Positions 11,179 through 22,865 of a stretch of 64,000 nt of DNA are shown one piece after another. Under the pieces are notes generated by a model. That model was given only the letters and a program-made list of their open reading frames with translations. It was not told where the DNA came from and did no database searches. This DNA comes from Neopestalotiopsis rosae (taxonomy: Eukaryota; Ascomycota; Sordariomycetes; Amphisphaeriales; Sporocadaceae). Position numbers and translations under genes: made by a program. Location: assembly GCA_023078685.1 (NCBI GenBank), contig JALGAS010000003.1, positions 4,712,001 through 4,776,000 on the forward strand, in the 5' to 3' direction. How positions within the stretch are numbered: position 1 is the stretch's first letter; each line of letters starts with the position of its first letter.

Positions 11179-12768
11179 ATGCAGGTTCACTCCAAGATCG
11201 CGGCCGCCTCGGCCCTTATTGCTGCCGTCAAGGCCCAGTCGGCTTGCACGCTGACCGCTGAGACTCACCCTTCCATGTCCTGGTCGACATGCGACGCCTC
11301 GGGCTCTTGCACAGCCAAGACTGGTTCCGTGACCGTCGATGCCAACTGGCGCTGGACGCACTCGGTCGATGGCTCGACCAACTGCTACACTGGCAACACC
11401 TGGGACGAGACCCTCTGCCCCGACGCCGATACCTGCGCCACCAACTGCTGCTTGGACGGTGCCGACTACTCGGGCACCTATGGTGTCACCACGAGCGGCG
11501 ACGCTCTGAGCCTCACCTTTGTCACCGAGGGCCAGTACAGCACCAACATTGGTAGCCGTCTCTACCTCATGGACGGTGATGACTCTTACCAGGGCTTCAC
11601 TCTGCTCGGAAACGAGTTCACCTTTGACGTCGATGTCTCCAACCTTGGGTAAGCACTTGTTGAGATTTCATGGCTGTTGAAGAAAGTCACTAATTCGAAA
11701 TTCCAGATGTGGTCTGAACGGTGCCGTCTACTTTGTCTCCATGGACTTGGACGGTGGTTCAAGCGCTTTCCCCAGCAACACTGCTGGTGCCAAGTACGGA
11801 ACTGGATACTGTGACTCTCAGTGCCCCAGCGACGTCAAGTTCATTGACGGTGTTGCCAACTCCGAGGGCTGGGAGGCTTCCTCCAACGATGCCAATGCCG
11901 GAACCGGTAGCAAGGGTGCCTGCTGTGCTGAGATGGATATCTGGGAGGCCAACAGCATCTCGACTGCCTACACTCCTCACCCCTGCACCAACAGCGCCTA
12001 CCACTCGTGCGTGGGCGACGCCTGCGGTGGAACCTACTCCTCCGACCGCTACGCCGGCGACTGTGACCCTGATGGCTGCGACTTCAACAGCTACCGCCAG
12101 GGCAACGAGACCTTTTACGGCTCCGGCAGCGGCTTCACGCTCGACACGACCCAGAAGCTCACCATTGTCACCCAGTTCTTGACCGACGACTCCGGCTCCC
12201 TGAGCGAGATCAAGCGCTTCTACGTCCAGAATGATGTTGTCATCCCCAACTCCGAGTCCAGCATTGGCGGCGTCACCGGCAACTCCATCACCACCGACTA
12301 CTGCGATGCTCAGAAGACTGCCTTTGGCGACGAGAACGTATTTGAGGAGCGCGGCGGACTGGCCCAGATGGGTGCTGCCCTCGCTGAGCCCATGGTCCTG
12401 GTCATGTCTCTCTGGGACGACGTGAGTAAACCCCTATTTGACCATGATTTCTTGCTTGCAACCCATTGCTAACATACCACTTCAGCACGCTGCCAACATG
12501 CTCTGGCTCGACTCTACCTACCCCGTTGACTCCACCGCCGACGGTGCTGCTCGCGGCTCCTGCGCCACCACCTCGGGTGTCCCCGCCGACGTCGAGGCTA
12601 ACCAGGGTGACTCGACCGTCATCTACTCCAACATCAAGTTCGGTCCCATTGGCTCGACTTTTGCGAGGTGAGTTTTAGCGAATAGCCTTTTTGCACATGA
12701 AAATTATACTAACATGAAATCGTGAAGCTCTTAAATTCATCAGCGACTCTGCTGCTAGTGGGCTATAG
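11179..12768 (+). CDS. GH7 cellobiohydrolase (CBHI-type), no CBM
   Basis: Secreted reducing-end cellobiohydrolase of family GH7, acting on crystalline cellulose. Four exons, 11179-11648, 11707-12421, 12486-12667 and 12744-12768, give 463 residues; all three junctions keep phase. A signal peptide spans residues 1-19, with predicted mature start QSACTL, a typical CBHI N-terminus. The catalytic motif E-x-D-x-x-E is EMDIWE: E232 nucleophile, D234 and E237 acid/base. Many paired cysteines ([23 protein letters not shown]) match the family disulfides. The protein stops a few residues after the catalytic core ([10 protein letters not shown]), so there is no Ser/Thr linker or CBM1. The last coding exon is only 25 nt and is easily missed. 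A TATATAT box lies at 11053; cellulose-inducible control is expected for the family but not shown. Confidence 0.95.
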
Positions 12769-13188
12769 AAAAGCGATCAGAAGACTCTATAGATGACTCG
12801 ATCAATATTTCGCACAAGAGAGACTTGCTCCCGTTGGTGTTTAGAGGACACACAAAGACGCGGGCTAGAGCCTAGAAAAAGACACCAAAAGATGGCGTGG
12901 AACAGATGACTGGGTTTTTCGTGTATATACTGTGGGGGACACACTCTTTGATCTGGGCCGCCTTGGAACCCAAGTTGTGTCTTTTTCATTTTTTTCTCCC
13001 CATTTCTCATTTTCTCCGATTCGAACTGTACATACATTTCTGCATGCTGAATATATGAAGAAATCTTTCCTGAAATTGACTCTTGTTTTGCGGTGGACTC
13101 GTGACATCCTAGGTTCAAGTTCGCACTATATAACTTGGGACCAACGAGTAAGGTCAAAGATTCTTTTTAAAGATATATACACGGTTGA
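12769..13188. other. Convergent 3' intergenic region
   Basis: This is the shared 3' flank of the GH7 gene (plus strand) and the CoA ligase gene (minus strand). No coding feature or repeat was found. Confidence 0.4.
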
Positions 13189-14310
13189 TCACAACCTTGC
13201 CCTCTCTCGAGCAGCAGCCTTGACGACAACACCATTGGTGCCCCGCCGCGCGCGGTCTCGCAGCACTCTGCGCAGGATTTTGCCGCTCGCGCTCTTGGGG
13301 ATCTCGTCGGTGAACTCGACCTCCTTGACCCACTTGTGCCGAACCTTGCGCTCCTCGACGTACTTGATGATGTCCGCCCCCAGGTTCTTGAGATGGTCCC
13401 CGCTACCTTGACTTCTGTATTGCGGCTTGGCCACAATGTAAGCCTTGGGCCGCTCGCCCGCGCGGTCGTCGGGCACGCCCAGCACGGCGCAGTCCTCGAC
13501 CCCGGCGTGGCCTAGCAGCAGGTCCTCGAGCTCGGCCGGCGCCACCTGGATCCCTTTCACCTTGATCATCTCCTTGATGCGGTCGGTGATGGTGACGAAG
13601 CCCTCGGCGTCCAGGACGCCCTGGTCGCCGGTGCGGAGCCAGCCGCCGGGCAGAAAGGTCGCGCGCGTCGCCTCGTCATTGTTCAGGTAGCCCATGACGA
13701 CCTGGGGCCCGCGGGCGAGGATCTCGCCCGCCTCGCCAATGTGCTGGGCGTCGGTCCCGTCGTCCTTGAGGATGCGCACCTCGGTGCTCGCGACGATCTT
13801 GCCGACCTTGTGGGCGTGCCGCCAGTCGTAGGCGTCGGGCGGGTGCGCCGTGATGCACGAGCACGACTCGGTCATGCCGTACCCCTGCTTGAAGCCCGTG
13901 CCGGGAAAACGCTGCTGGAGCAGCTGCAGGATCTCCTCGGAGACGGGGGCGGCGCCGCTGGAGAAGCGCTTCACGCACGAGAGGTCGTACTTTTGGACCA
14001 CGGGGTCCCGCACCAGCTTGATCAGCAGGGGCGGCACCAGCAGGAGCTCGGCGATCTGGTACGCCGCCACGGCGTCGAGCATGGCCTCCATGGAGAACTC
14101 GGGCAGCATGATGACCTCGGCGTTCATGAAGACGGGCAGGTGCAGGCTGTGCACCAGGCCCGTGATGTGGAACAAGGGCAGCGCCCCCAGCGACTTGCGC
14201 CTCGGCTCCTCGGGCGTGAGCTGCTGGATCTGCAGGGCCTGGGCGATTACGTTTTGGTGTGAGATCATGACCTGGACGACAAAAGTGTCAGTATATGATT
14301 GGAGATATGT

Positions 14311-14352
<42 letters not shown>

Positions 14353-15063
14353 TCCAATTACTTACGGCTTTTGGCAACCCCGTGGTCCCCGAAGAGAAGC
14401 TCAGAAACCCACAGAGATCCCCATTCTTCTTGCCCGGCGGGAGCTTGTACGCCTCTACCTGGCCGCTCCCGCCATAGGACTTGCCCACGTCGATGAGCTG
14501 CTGTATCGTCGTGTACCCGTCCAGGGTTCCCTCGAGCAAGAAGATGCGCGACTGGGGGATTCCCGCGTTCTTGGCCGCCTGCGCCGCCACGGCAATGGAC
14601 GACGGGTGCGTGGCGAGGAACTTGGCGTTGGCCGTCTTGAGGGCATAGGTCATTTCTTCCACATTGTACGCGGGTGAGGCTCCAGACACGATGCCGCCTG
14701 TCGTGAATTGATTAGCTTCAAAGCTTTATATCATCATTTCTTTTGGAATCTCTCGTTACCTAGTCGTATAGCCGCAAACAAGGTGACTGGATACCAGATT
14801 GAGTTCCTGCTAAACAAGGATATCGTGTCGCCGGTCTGGAAGCCATATTTCTTGACGAGGGCCGTTGATATATGAGTAGCGGCTTGTTTGACCTCCTTCC
14901 ACGAGACACGCTGCTTCGTCGATGCGTCCAAGAAGCCGGCCAGCTCAGCTTCTGGAAACTTGTTGAGAGGCGAATACGGAGACGTTTCCCCAAACAACCA
15001 CTCAAAGATGGTGATGTCGGTGGGCAAGTCAATGTCCGGGTGTTGGCTCTTGAATATTGTCAT
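13189..15063 (-). CDS. 4-coumarate-CoA-ligase-like acyl-CoA synthetase, PTS1 end
   Basis: ANL-superfamily adenylating enzyme that activates a carboxylic acid (aromatic or medium-chain) with ATP and CoA. Three exons on the minus strand, 15063-14760, 14697-14366 and 14271-13189, give 572 residues; junctions rebuild RLGGIVSGASPAYN and GLPKAVMISHQNV. The AMP-binding P-loop motif SFSSGTTGLPKA is at residues about 201-212. Further core motifs are GYGMTES, GWLRTGDQG and, near the end, the catalytic-lysine motif PKSASGKILRR. The last three residues are ARL, a permitted variant of the peroxisomal targeting signal type 1, so the enzyme probably works in peroxisomes. Intron 2 contains an unbroken 35-nt poly-A tract. 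It lies just downstream of a GMC oxidase on the same strand. Substrate cannot be decided from sequence. Confidence 0.9.
14314..14348. repeat. 35-nt homopolymer T tract (intronic)
   Basis: An uninterrupted run of 35 T on the plus strand, which reads as poly-A within intron 2 of the CoA ligase gene. Length is likely variable and prone to sequencing error. Confidence 0.95.
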
Positions 15064-15752
15064 TTTTGGAGTGACTGTATGTATATGTATCCCTTATGTC
15101 TTCAAGCACTATTATAATTCATACACAAAAACAGAAAAAGAAAAAAGTTTATTTCCGACAAATGTCGTTGTTCCTGAGGTTCAGCCTCCAACGCGATCCC
15201 CCTCACTTATAACCCTGCGTTTCCCCGCATAGCACTTCTGCCGAGGCTGCAGTAGGATGCAGTACAATGCGAGTGATGTCTCATTTGCAAAGTAGCCATT
15301 TGTGGGGTGAATTCTGGGGAACAAACCTACTTTTAGTAGACTTTGGCACCGTCGTTGATGTGGATACAGCACCCAAAGCCTGTGTATACTCTATATGTGT
15401 GTTTCGGTATACTGACCCACTTTGCGAGTATAAAAGGCATTTATGTTAATGGCAGATAGAAAGTTGAAGTTCACTTAATACGTGCATCCACCTCGCATGT
15501 CATAGCAAGTAAAATACAGACTACTTGTCAACTATGATACAGGGTACACTTTTATAGATGATCCTGGGTGGAGTGCTGGTCTGTCGCTGGAGCCTGGGAG
15601 ACTACATTGACCGAAATACTCATTGTCGGAGATCTTTTCTGAATTTCATATTTGCAACCAGCAGAAGGTCATTCCATCAGCAAGCTAGAGTTATTCGATG
15701 ACTCAACCGATCGAACAAACGGCCAAAGGGTAAGTCATCTCTCAGGTAATCA
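15064..15752. other. Promoter region of the CoA ligase gene
   Basis: This interval lies between the CoA ligase start and the GMC oxidase stop, both minus strand. I see no exon. It should hold the ligase promoter. Confidence 0.4.
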
Positions 15753-17743
15753 TCAGTATCCCAACTCCTTGAGAATGATGTCAGCCGCCTTCTCCCCAAT
15801 AGCCAGGGCCGTGGCCGCGGTATTGGCCGCAACGTTCTCGGGCGCAATGGAGAGATCCGCAATCTTGAGGCCCTCAACGCCGTGCACGCTGAGCGTCCCG
15901 TCCACGACGCCGCCCTCGGCCAGCGGGGCCATGTTGCACGTTCCCAGCGAGTGCCAGGTCGTGCCCACATTGTCGCGCGCCCACTGCGCAATCACGGCGT
16001 CGTCCTCGGCCGTGTATCGAATGTCAGATACATCTGCGAGCGGACCGTCGAGAGGATCGAGAATCAGCGCGGCGGCCGAGTCCCTGGCGAACGGAGGGTG
16101 GAGGGCCGGGACTTCGCCCCGGTAGGCCTGCATGCGGCGGGCGATCTCCCGCTGCTTCTTGTACACCCAGACGTGCTTGGTCACGTCGATGGGGTCGGTG
16201 AAGAAGCCCGTCGTAAAGTCTACGGGATCGTCCAGGCTAGGACCCGTGATGTGCACGTGTCCGCGCGAGTATGGATACACTGTAAAAGTCGTGACCGACA
16301 TGGATTGTGCCGCCGGAGTACCAGTCGGATCAGCTGCGTATCTTGCATTCTGTTAGCTCACGACTTTTGCGTCCTTAAAAAACGGTGTGGTCTATGTACT
16401 CACCCACTCAAGAAGGACATCAACGCCAACGGCTTGTCTGGGTGGCCGAGGAAGTCCCTCTTGTAGGCAGCTTCGAATTCAGGTCCGAGAGCAGAAGCTT
16501 CGGCTTCGCTGGGACGAATTTTGCAAGTGACTTCTTGGCCATTCCAGCCCAATCTGGGATCTTTTGTCTGTATCATCTGTCCAATGTCGACACGACCGCC
16601 AAATATATCATCAAATGTCTCGTGTGGTTCCAGGTTGGACTTGTAAGAATACGAGAGCAGGTGGTGATCTTGGTAATTCTTACCAATTCCTGGAATAGGG
16701 GTGATGATAGGAATATTCACGGCCTTGAGGATATCGGAATCACCCAAACCGGATCTTTCTAGAATCAGGGGGCTTGCCAGAGCACCCGCCGAGAGCACGA
16801 CTAGTTTCCTCGCCTTGATAGTATGCGTCAGACTATCACTCTGCGTTTTTGGATTCGCCCGAACCTCGACACCAACGGCCCTCTTGCCGTCAAAGAGCAC
16901 CTTACCCACCTGCGTCTCCAACAGTACGTGCAGGTTAGCATGCCCTTCATCAACCAGTCGCGGGTGGATATAGGCGTGAGCGGCATCGGAGCGGATTCCA
17001 TCCTGGCCAATGAAGCGCTTGGCGCGCTGTACGCCATTATTGCTATCAAGATCTTGCAAATCGGCGTGCTCAGCCCAGCCCGCCTTGGCCGCAGCGTTGA
17101 TGAAATCGTCCTCGGATTTCTTGACTTCATACGTCCCGCGAGAGACGGCGACCGGCCCCTTGTCTCCATGGACACCCTTTGGGTCAGGGCCGTGGTAGGT
17201 TTCAAGCTAGAAAAAAACGACTGTTAGCGAATTGATGACAGGGTCTCTTTTTTCCGAATAACATCACACACCCGTTTGAGAAAAGGGAGCATCTCATCAG
17301 CAGTCCACCCCGGCGTCTTCCAAGAGTCCCAGTCATGTCGCTGCGCCCGACTGTACATCATGAGATTGACAGACGACCCGCCCCCGAGGACGCTGCCGAC
17401 GGGCACATAGAGCTGCCGCCCGCCGAGCTGCGGCTCGGCGTTGCCAACGTACGGCCGGGTGGTGGTGCTCGTCGGGAGAACGGCAGCAAAGCATAGGACC
17501 GGGTACATGATGGAGGGGTCCTCGTCATTGTTCTTGCCCTCCTCGACCACTAGCACCGTCAGCTTTGGGTCCGCGTCGCTCAGCCTGGCTGCCACTACGC
17601 AGCCGGCGGTGCCTCCTAGATACCCGTCAGTCAGCGCAACAATTTCTTGCTCAAGGCCTTGACAGAATTCATGGAAGTTTACCTCCTACGACGATCACGT
17701 CCACCTCTGTAAGCTCGGCTGGAAGTTTAGTATAGAGCCCCAT
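15753..17743 (-). CDS. GMC oxidoreductase, alcohol oxidase-like
   Basis: FAD-dependent glucose-methanol-choline oxidoreductase, oxidising a primary or aryl alcohol. Four exons on the minus strand, 17743-17683, 17615-17272, 17206-16404 and 16341-15753, give 598 residues. Exon 1 encodes MGLYTKLP and joins exon 2 to form the FAD-binding GGGTAG motif (about residues 20-25). GMC signature 1 appears as GSVLGGGSSVNLMMYSRA. The second signature region shows LSAGALASPLILERSGLG. The active-site block WHSLGTCNM supplies the catalytic histidine, and the end reads ENVAANTAATALAIGEKAADII. The exon 3-4 junction uses an AAG acceptor, the only one keeping phase with the conserved frame, so it is the least certain joint. 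It ends in ELGY with no peroxisomal signal, unlike methanol oxidases, and no signal peptide is visible. It may be cytosolic. Confidence 0.87.
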
Positions 17744-19239
17744 GACGAAGAGTTCCGATTAGTAGAAATATTTGGTACGCTTTGATTGAAACGAGAATAA
17801 GGAGCGGGGAAGGCTACGATCAGAACATGGCAAGAGGAGGAATAACTTTATACGGGCAGGCCATCAGGTTACCTTGGTCGTGCTTGGCGAATTTGAGGGA
17901 GAAAAAACACAATCAACACATAGTGTGAGGAGTATGCTTCAATATGCGATTCAGTCAGATGATCTCGCAGTCTGGGAGCTGGCGGTTTCGGGCTCGGTTG
18001 CGTGCGACCACGTCCAAAAATCTGGGCGTCAGAATTCAGGTTGCATTATGGCTGCATATGAGCTGACTGACCAACCTGCTCGGGTACTTCGTCTATTGGT
18101 GATCAAATGCATGCAACTCACCATACTTCCAACATTAAAATGAAATACAAATACATAACTCGCATTATATTTCCATCATTCATAACATCCCCGCATGATG
18201 AGTATGCATCAACGTTGTGATCAATTTACTTGTATCTTTTGACATGACAGTCCGTCCCTTGTTTTCCCCTTATGCAACTCCAAAGTTTACTTGGCGGCCG
18301 CACAATCCGTAAAACATCTTGGCATTATGGATTCCCCAGTCCAAAGTCAGTAACCTGTATTATCACATCTCCTCCTGCTCACAGTGACGGATGCTTCTAC
18401 TGGACAAGAGAATTGCTTCGGGATGGGCCTGTGCCATGTACTTGATTCATGTTACATTCTTGTTTTTGCGGGGCAGTTTTGAGTATGTTATATTGCAGTG
18501 ACATATCTTTGTCCCGGCCTGCATCAACTTTTTTGAGGTTCTACATCCTCTTTATGCCTGTTTCTCACATGCGGAGTATTTGAGCCCACAAACCTTCTCT
18601 TCAGACATGCCCAAGTACGCCGAATATTAATATATTTAGCAAGTATAACAGCATGTTACGGTTTTATAATCTGTAAGGTTTCAGTGTTGATGTTTCCTTG
18701 TAGTAGAGAAGTGTGGTCAGATCATCGCGTCATGCTTTCTGACATGAAAGGGATCCCCTTTTATCAATCTTGAGTGTTGCAATTTTCAGAGACTATAATA
18801 ATCAATAGATCCGTCTGTTGCTCAACTTTGCAGCAGCAACAAACATAATGCGCAGGTAGTTGTTTGCTCATTAGGATCATTCCGGCGCCATTCCATCCGA
18901 TCCTATACGAATTGTGAATCACCAACATGACCAACATGTTTCCCCTGATGCAGGCAAATGATCTCAATCCTTCTGTGATTCATAAAATTGTAGTTGCCTT
19001 CTTCCATTCAAAACCACGGAAATCCACTGCTGCAGTCTTTGTTTCTTGTTCCATCACCATCACACCCTCACGTTACAGCTACACCAACCTGTGTCAAGCA
19101 AACACAAGAACACCAACTCGCAAAAAGGCCACAGTCGAGTCAACAGAACAAAAGCAAAGCACCCTTTCCGCCCCCGTCTGCCCCATCGCCAAGGCGCAAC
19201 AACTGATATATACAAAATATCGTCACCCCTACCCACACC
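17744..19239. other. 1.5-kb divergent intergenic region
   Basis: This region lies between the divergent GMC oxidase and the small secreted protein gene. Several short open frames occur but none shows a motif or splice context. It probably holds both promoters. No repeat was noticed. Confidence 0.4.
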
Positions 19240-19978
19240 ATGAGTTACTTTGCCGCCACCGTCGTTCTAGTCCTCGCCGGCCTGCCCTTGCCGATTCTGG
19301 CCGGCCTGGCCTTTTACGGCCCCGAGGTGACCTGCGTCGAGTGGATGACCACGGGCGACTTTCTCGTCGCCAACTGTCCCGGCAACGGCCTCCGATCCAT
19401 GAGCGTCCTTGATCTGAACCGGTAAGCTTTTCCTGCTTTTTGCCGAAAAAAACATTGTTTCTTCCCTCGAGGAGCTTTTGTCTAGAAAGCATGTTAAAAA
19501 CTCAAACCGGGATTTTTGAAATACTGACTTACATCCCCCCTTTTCTCTCGGGGGAGCGGAAATTGTTAGCTGCTTCGCCTTCATGGAAGACGACACCATT
19601 GCCGCCGGGGATGATGGCAACTTTGTCACCCGCGGCGGCTGCACCTTTGAGCCGGTCCTGAATGGACACAATTCCACCGTCATCACCTGCCCTAGCCACC
19701 ACGCCGGCAAGCCCGACGTGATCTCATCCATCTTCCTAGGTAAGGAGTTTTTTTTTTCCCCCTTTCCTGTCAAACAACTCAATGCCATTTCTTCAACATT
19801 TCAATCATTAAACACCTCTCGCTAACAAGATGTTCTCTTTTTTCGCTTCCTGGCAGGCCATGTTGAGAATCGCAACAGCGTGCTTTGGTGTGGTAACATC
19901 GAAGGCTGCTACATTGATAGTCCTGGATGCCTAGGCTGTCAGGATACTTGGATCAAGGATGGTATTCGCTGCAAGTAA
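19240..19978 (+). CDS. Small secreted Cys-rich protein, cyanovirin-N-like
   Basis: Three exons, 19240-19421, 19570-19739 and 19857-19978, give 157 residues with phase kept at both junctions. Residues 1-21 form a hydrophobic signal peptide (MSYFAATVVLVLAGLPLPIL). The mature chain of about 136 residues has ten cysteines. Two halves look alike: each has C, about 12-15 residues, C, then a Ser-rich strand leading into SVLDLNRCF in half one and SSIFLGHVENRN in half two. The S-x-L/I-D-L-N motif after two cysteines is the hallmark of CVNH (cyanovirin-N homology) lectin domains, so I infer a secreted CVNH-like lectin. The duplication is visible but divergent, so a generic secreted effector-type protein remains possible. 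A possible N-glycosylation site is NST in half two. Sugar binding is untested. Confidence 0.72.
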
Positions 19979-21089
19979 TAGCCACACAAGTCTGCTCAGA
20001 ATCAAGATTCTCTGCCTTGGCCCTCATATTCCTGTGGAATTTGGCTGCGAAATTGTGTTCGAGTTGAAGCATATCGTATCTAGCTGGGATGGTCCGGTCA
20101 GATAAATAGGAAGCAGCCTCTTTCTTCATATTATCGGAAATTGTCTTGGCTTGTCATCCAAGTCAACACAGCTTGAACATTTCAACACGCTTGAATCGTC
20201 TCAAAATCTAACTCAAAAGGCCAAGATGTGGGTTTTGCGAATGCATCTCAATTTCGTATTTGGAATCATTGCGATTTCAGATATATAATCGCTGAAAGAT
20301 GCCTGTGTCATGCCAGTCATATATAAACTTTACCCAGTTCGTTTCTGGTCTTCCTTCCGGAAAGGAGACTCTGCCACTGCATCATCGCGTGGCACGACAA
20401 ACTCGCTTCTCGCCAAAAATGTCAATATGCCTCAACCATGCCTTTGAAAATCATTCGTCTGCTTCTGGCTTTCAAGCACAGGCAGGAGTCGCAATTACTT
20501 AAACAAAAAAAGAGAACGCCGTGTATCATTGACCGTTTTCAAACGCCTTATAACCTCCCCCACAAGCAACCAGATTCGAATGACGAAATAGGAAACAAGA
20601 AAAGCTCAGAAAGTGTCTCAGAGGACGGGCGGAAAGTCATTGCCGCCATCAGAAGCGAAAAAGTTCAAATCGTGGAGAAATGTGCCGACATGACGACTCG
20701 AATGCTTCAATGAGCCCATGTCAGGAGAGCAATGTGCCTACCAAAGGCTGCGGTTTCTCAGCACGATCAAAGAGAAGAGAGAAAAAAAAAAAAATGTTGC
20801 CGCTGTGTAGAGTGTTCAGTTTCGATGAATCTTATTCCAGCCTCCCCAGCATGGTTTTCAACGTGCGTAAATTGCGGCAGTTCGTCGAGATATTTGGGCA
20901 TCCAAAAGAGCCAAGTATGCAGTCAAGGCTAACTTGTTTCGTAGTGTGATGCCTGGTATGGTTGGAATAATTCGCCGCCATCCGATCCTGAAACCAAGTA
21001 GGTTACGGTATAGCCTGGAGAAGAGGATCTAAGTAGCGAATGACGTTCAACCGCTCGAGAGAGGGCGCACGTTGTGCTGGGGCGAGTTC
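19979..21089. other. Convergent 3' intergenic region
   Basis: This 1.1-kb stretch separates two convergent genes. Open frames of up to about 90 codons are present but lack motifs. Nothing else is supported. Confidence 0.4.
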
Positions 21090-22865
21090 TCATCGGATGT
21101 CCAGCTGGAATGGTTTGAACCGACCACCAATAGTGGCACAGCGCGGGCATTTCCTTCGGGCACCCTGTTCTTCCATCAGTATATTGACACACTCACGACA
21201 AAGGCCGCAGATGCATTCTGTGCATGCATAAGATTCTCGCAGCTTGGAGCTTTTCTGGCAGGCAGCACAGTAAATGTGCACATCCTGAGATGAATAGCTC
21301 GGAGACGAGTCCGAAAGGCCAGTGGCTCCGATGTGAAATTGATCGCCGCTCTCGCCGCTCTCGACGCTTGGGAAAGGCTCGGGGATTCCTTGATGGAATG
21401 AGGGAGGTGTCAGAGCTTGCTGCAAAGGCGAAGCTTGATATCCATGGAACGATTGAACATTATTATGAGGGAAGGGGGGCATAGACGCCCGGTGGATGGA
21501 TATAGGTGATTGAGGCACCTGATATGTCATCAGTAAGACAGGATCGATCCCAAAAGGGGCTAAACCCACAGGAGTTCTATCATCCTCTATGTCTTCAGTA
21601 GCTGACGCAGCGGCATCGATAAGATCCTCCCATCGTTTACCGTAGTCCGTAGAAGGTTCAACGGACTGAGCCTTACGATCTAGCCCCCCGGATTTCATAC
21701 GGTCATCATTTTGGATTCGCTTCAACCATTCAGCCGCTTGGCCTTTGGATCTTTGCTTCTTATGCCCAGGCTTCGTCACCGATTGCTTTCTACGCCGATG
21801 GGGACCAAGCGAGCGTTGCAATGGTGGAAGCGTCGAAGATCTCCCGGTAGGAGGTGAATTAGGTAAAATAGACGGCAACAAGTCCCTTTGTGGTTGCGGT
21901 CTCCCACCATTTAGGGGTGGGAAGGGTTCGCTTGTGGGCTCAACGTTGATGGGCGGTAGCTCGATGGTACTTCGAGGAGGAATTCGGGGGCCGTCCGTAT
22001 CAGACTGCCATTCCTATTCATTTAATAGTGTTAGAATTACAAACCTCTTCGGTTCAAGAAAAGCAACGGATAGAAGGGACGACCATGGCCGAGATTACCT
22101 CTGCAGAATCCCATCCCGAATCCATTCTTTGTGCCTGTCCCAACTGTGCCAAAGCGGCTGCAGCGCTCTCTGTGGGCAACATGGCACCGCCAGCAAAATC
22201 TGCCAGGCCTCTCGGAGTATCTGGTGCACTTGAATCATCTCGAAAGTATGCATGGTTCATCTGTTGGTAGCTTCTCGGAGGCCGGATGGGCGGCTGCTGT
22301 ACCGGATGATTGCCATGAGGGATACCTCCACCATTGACATTGCTCTGCTGCGGGATCTGTGATCTATCTTGCGGCGGCGTATTGATCATCAAGAGGAAAC
22401 TCTCCTCTGTGGCAGGAAGTTTAGGAATGTAATGCTCCGGGTGTGCTCGTCGGATATGCTCCTGCATGGAGCGATACCTCTTTTCCTGCGAAGGAGAATT
22501 CTGCGTTAGCTAGTTCGGATCCAACGGGTCGACGACATCATATCCAACTGTGGTAGTGACAACAAAGAGCGATTGTGCGTCCTTTGTAGGATCGCGATAG
22601 CTAAAGTAGCTCCTGTCATAGCTTTGCGAAGCTGAGCTGAGCTGCAGCTATAAAGCTGGCATTGAGCTTTCGCAGCTGTAGCTCAGGTAGGGATACGGAT
22701 AGCGGGCAGATTGCTGGGAGCTGAGCCCGGCAAGTCAGGGTGACAACTCACGCCGATGCAACGCTTGCGACAACTGGAGCCATCCTGATTGCGTAGAGGA
22801 CAGACGACTTCGTTGTTTGCATCGATGATTGAAAAGGACGAGGTGAGGGACTGTCTTGGAGGCAT
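21090..22865 (-). CDS. Conserved fungal protein, C2H2-like finger plus C-terminal Cys-rich module
   Basis: Three exons on the minus strand, 22865-22752, 22485-22099 and 22013-21090, give 474 residues; all introns are phase 0. The N-terminus reads MPPRQSLTSSFSIID and carries an atypical C2H2 finger split by intron 1: VVCPL and SSCRKRC come from exon 1, and the histidines from exon 2 (EHIRRAHPEHY). A long Pro/Ser/Gln-rich disordered middle follows, including LPSILPNSPPTGRSSTLPP and a Lys-rich stretch. The C-terminus has a compact Cys module, YCAACQ, YACTECICGLCRECV and RKCPRCATIGGRFKPF, resembling a RING-like or treble-clef zinc site. I recognise this arrangement as a conserved, uncharacterised filamentous-fungal protein. 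Nuclear regulation or ubiquitin ligation would fit, but neither is shown. Intron 1 (265 nt) is unusually rich in AGCT. Confidence 0.85.
22598..22684. repeat. AGCT-dense tract inside an intron
   Basis: Eleven AGCT tetranucleotides occur in about 87 bp, where well under one is expected. The tract lies wholly inside intron 1 of the zinc-finger gene. Because AGCT is self-complementary, the tract can fold into many alternative small hairpins. Confidence 0.8.

Noticed and set aside
13741..14262. 173-codon plus-strand frame across the CoA ligase
   Set aside because: Shadow of the minus-strand ligase exon, with Leu/Gly/Asp-rich composition.
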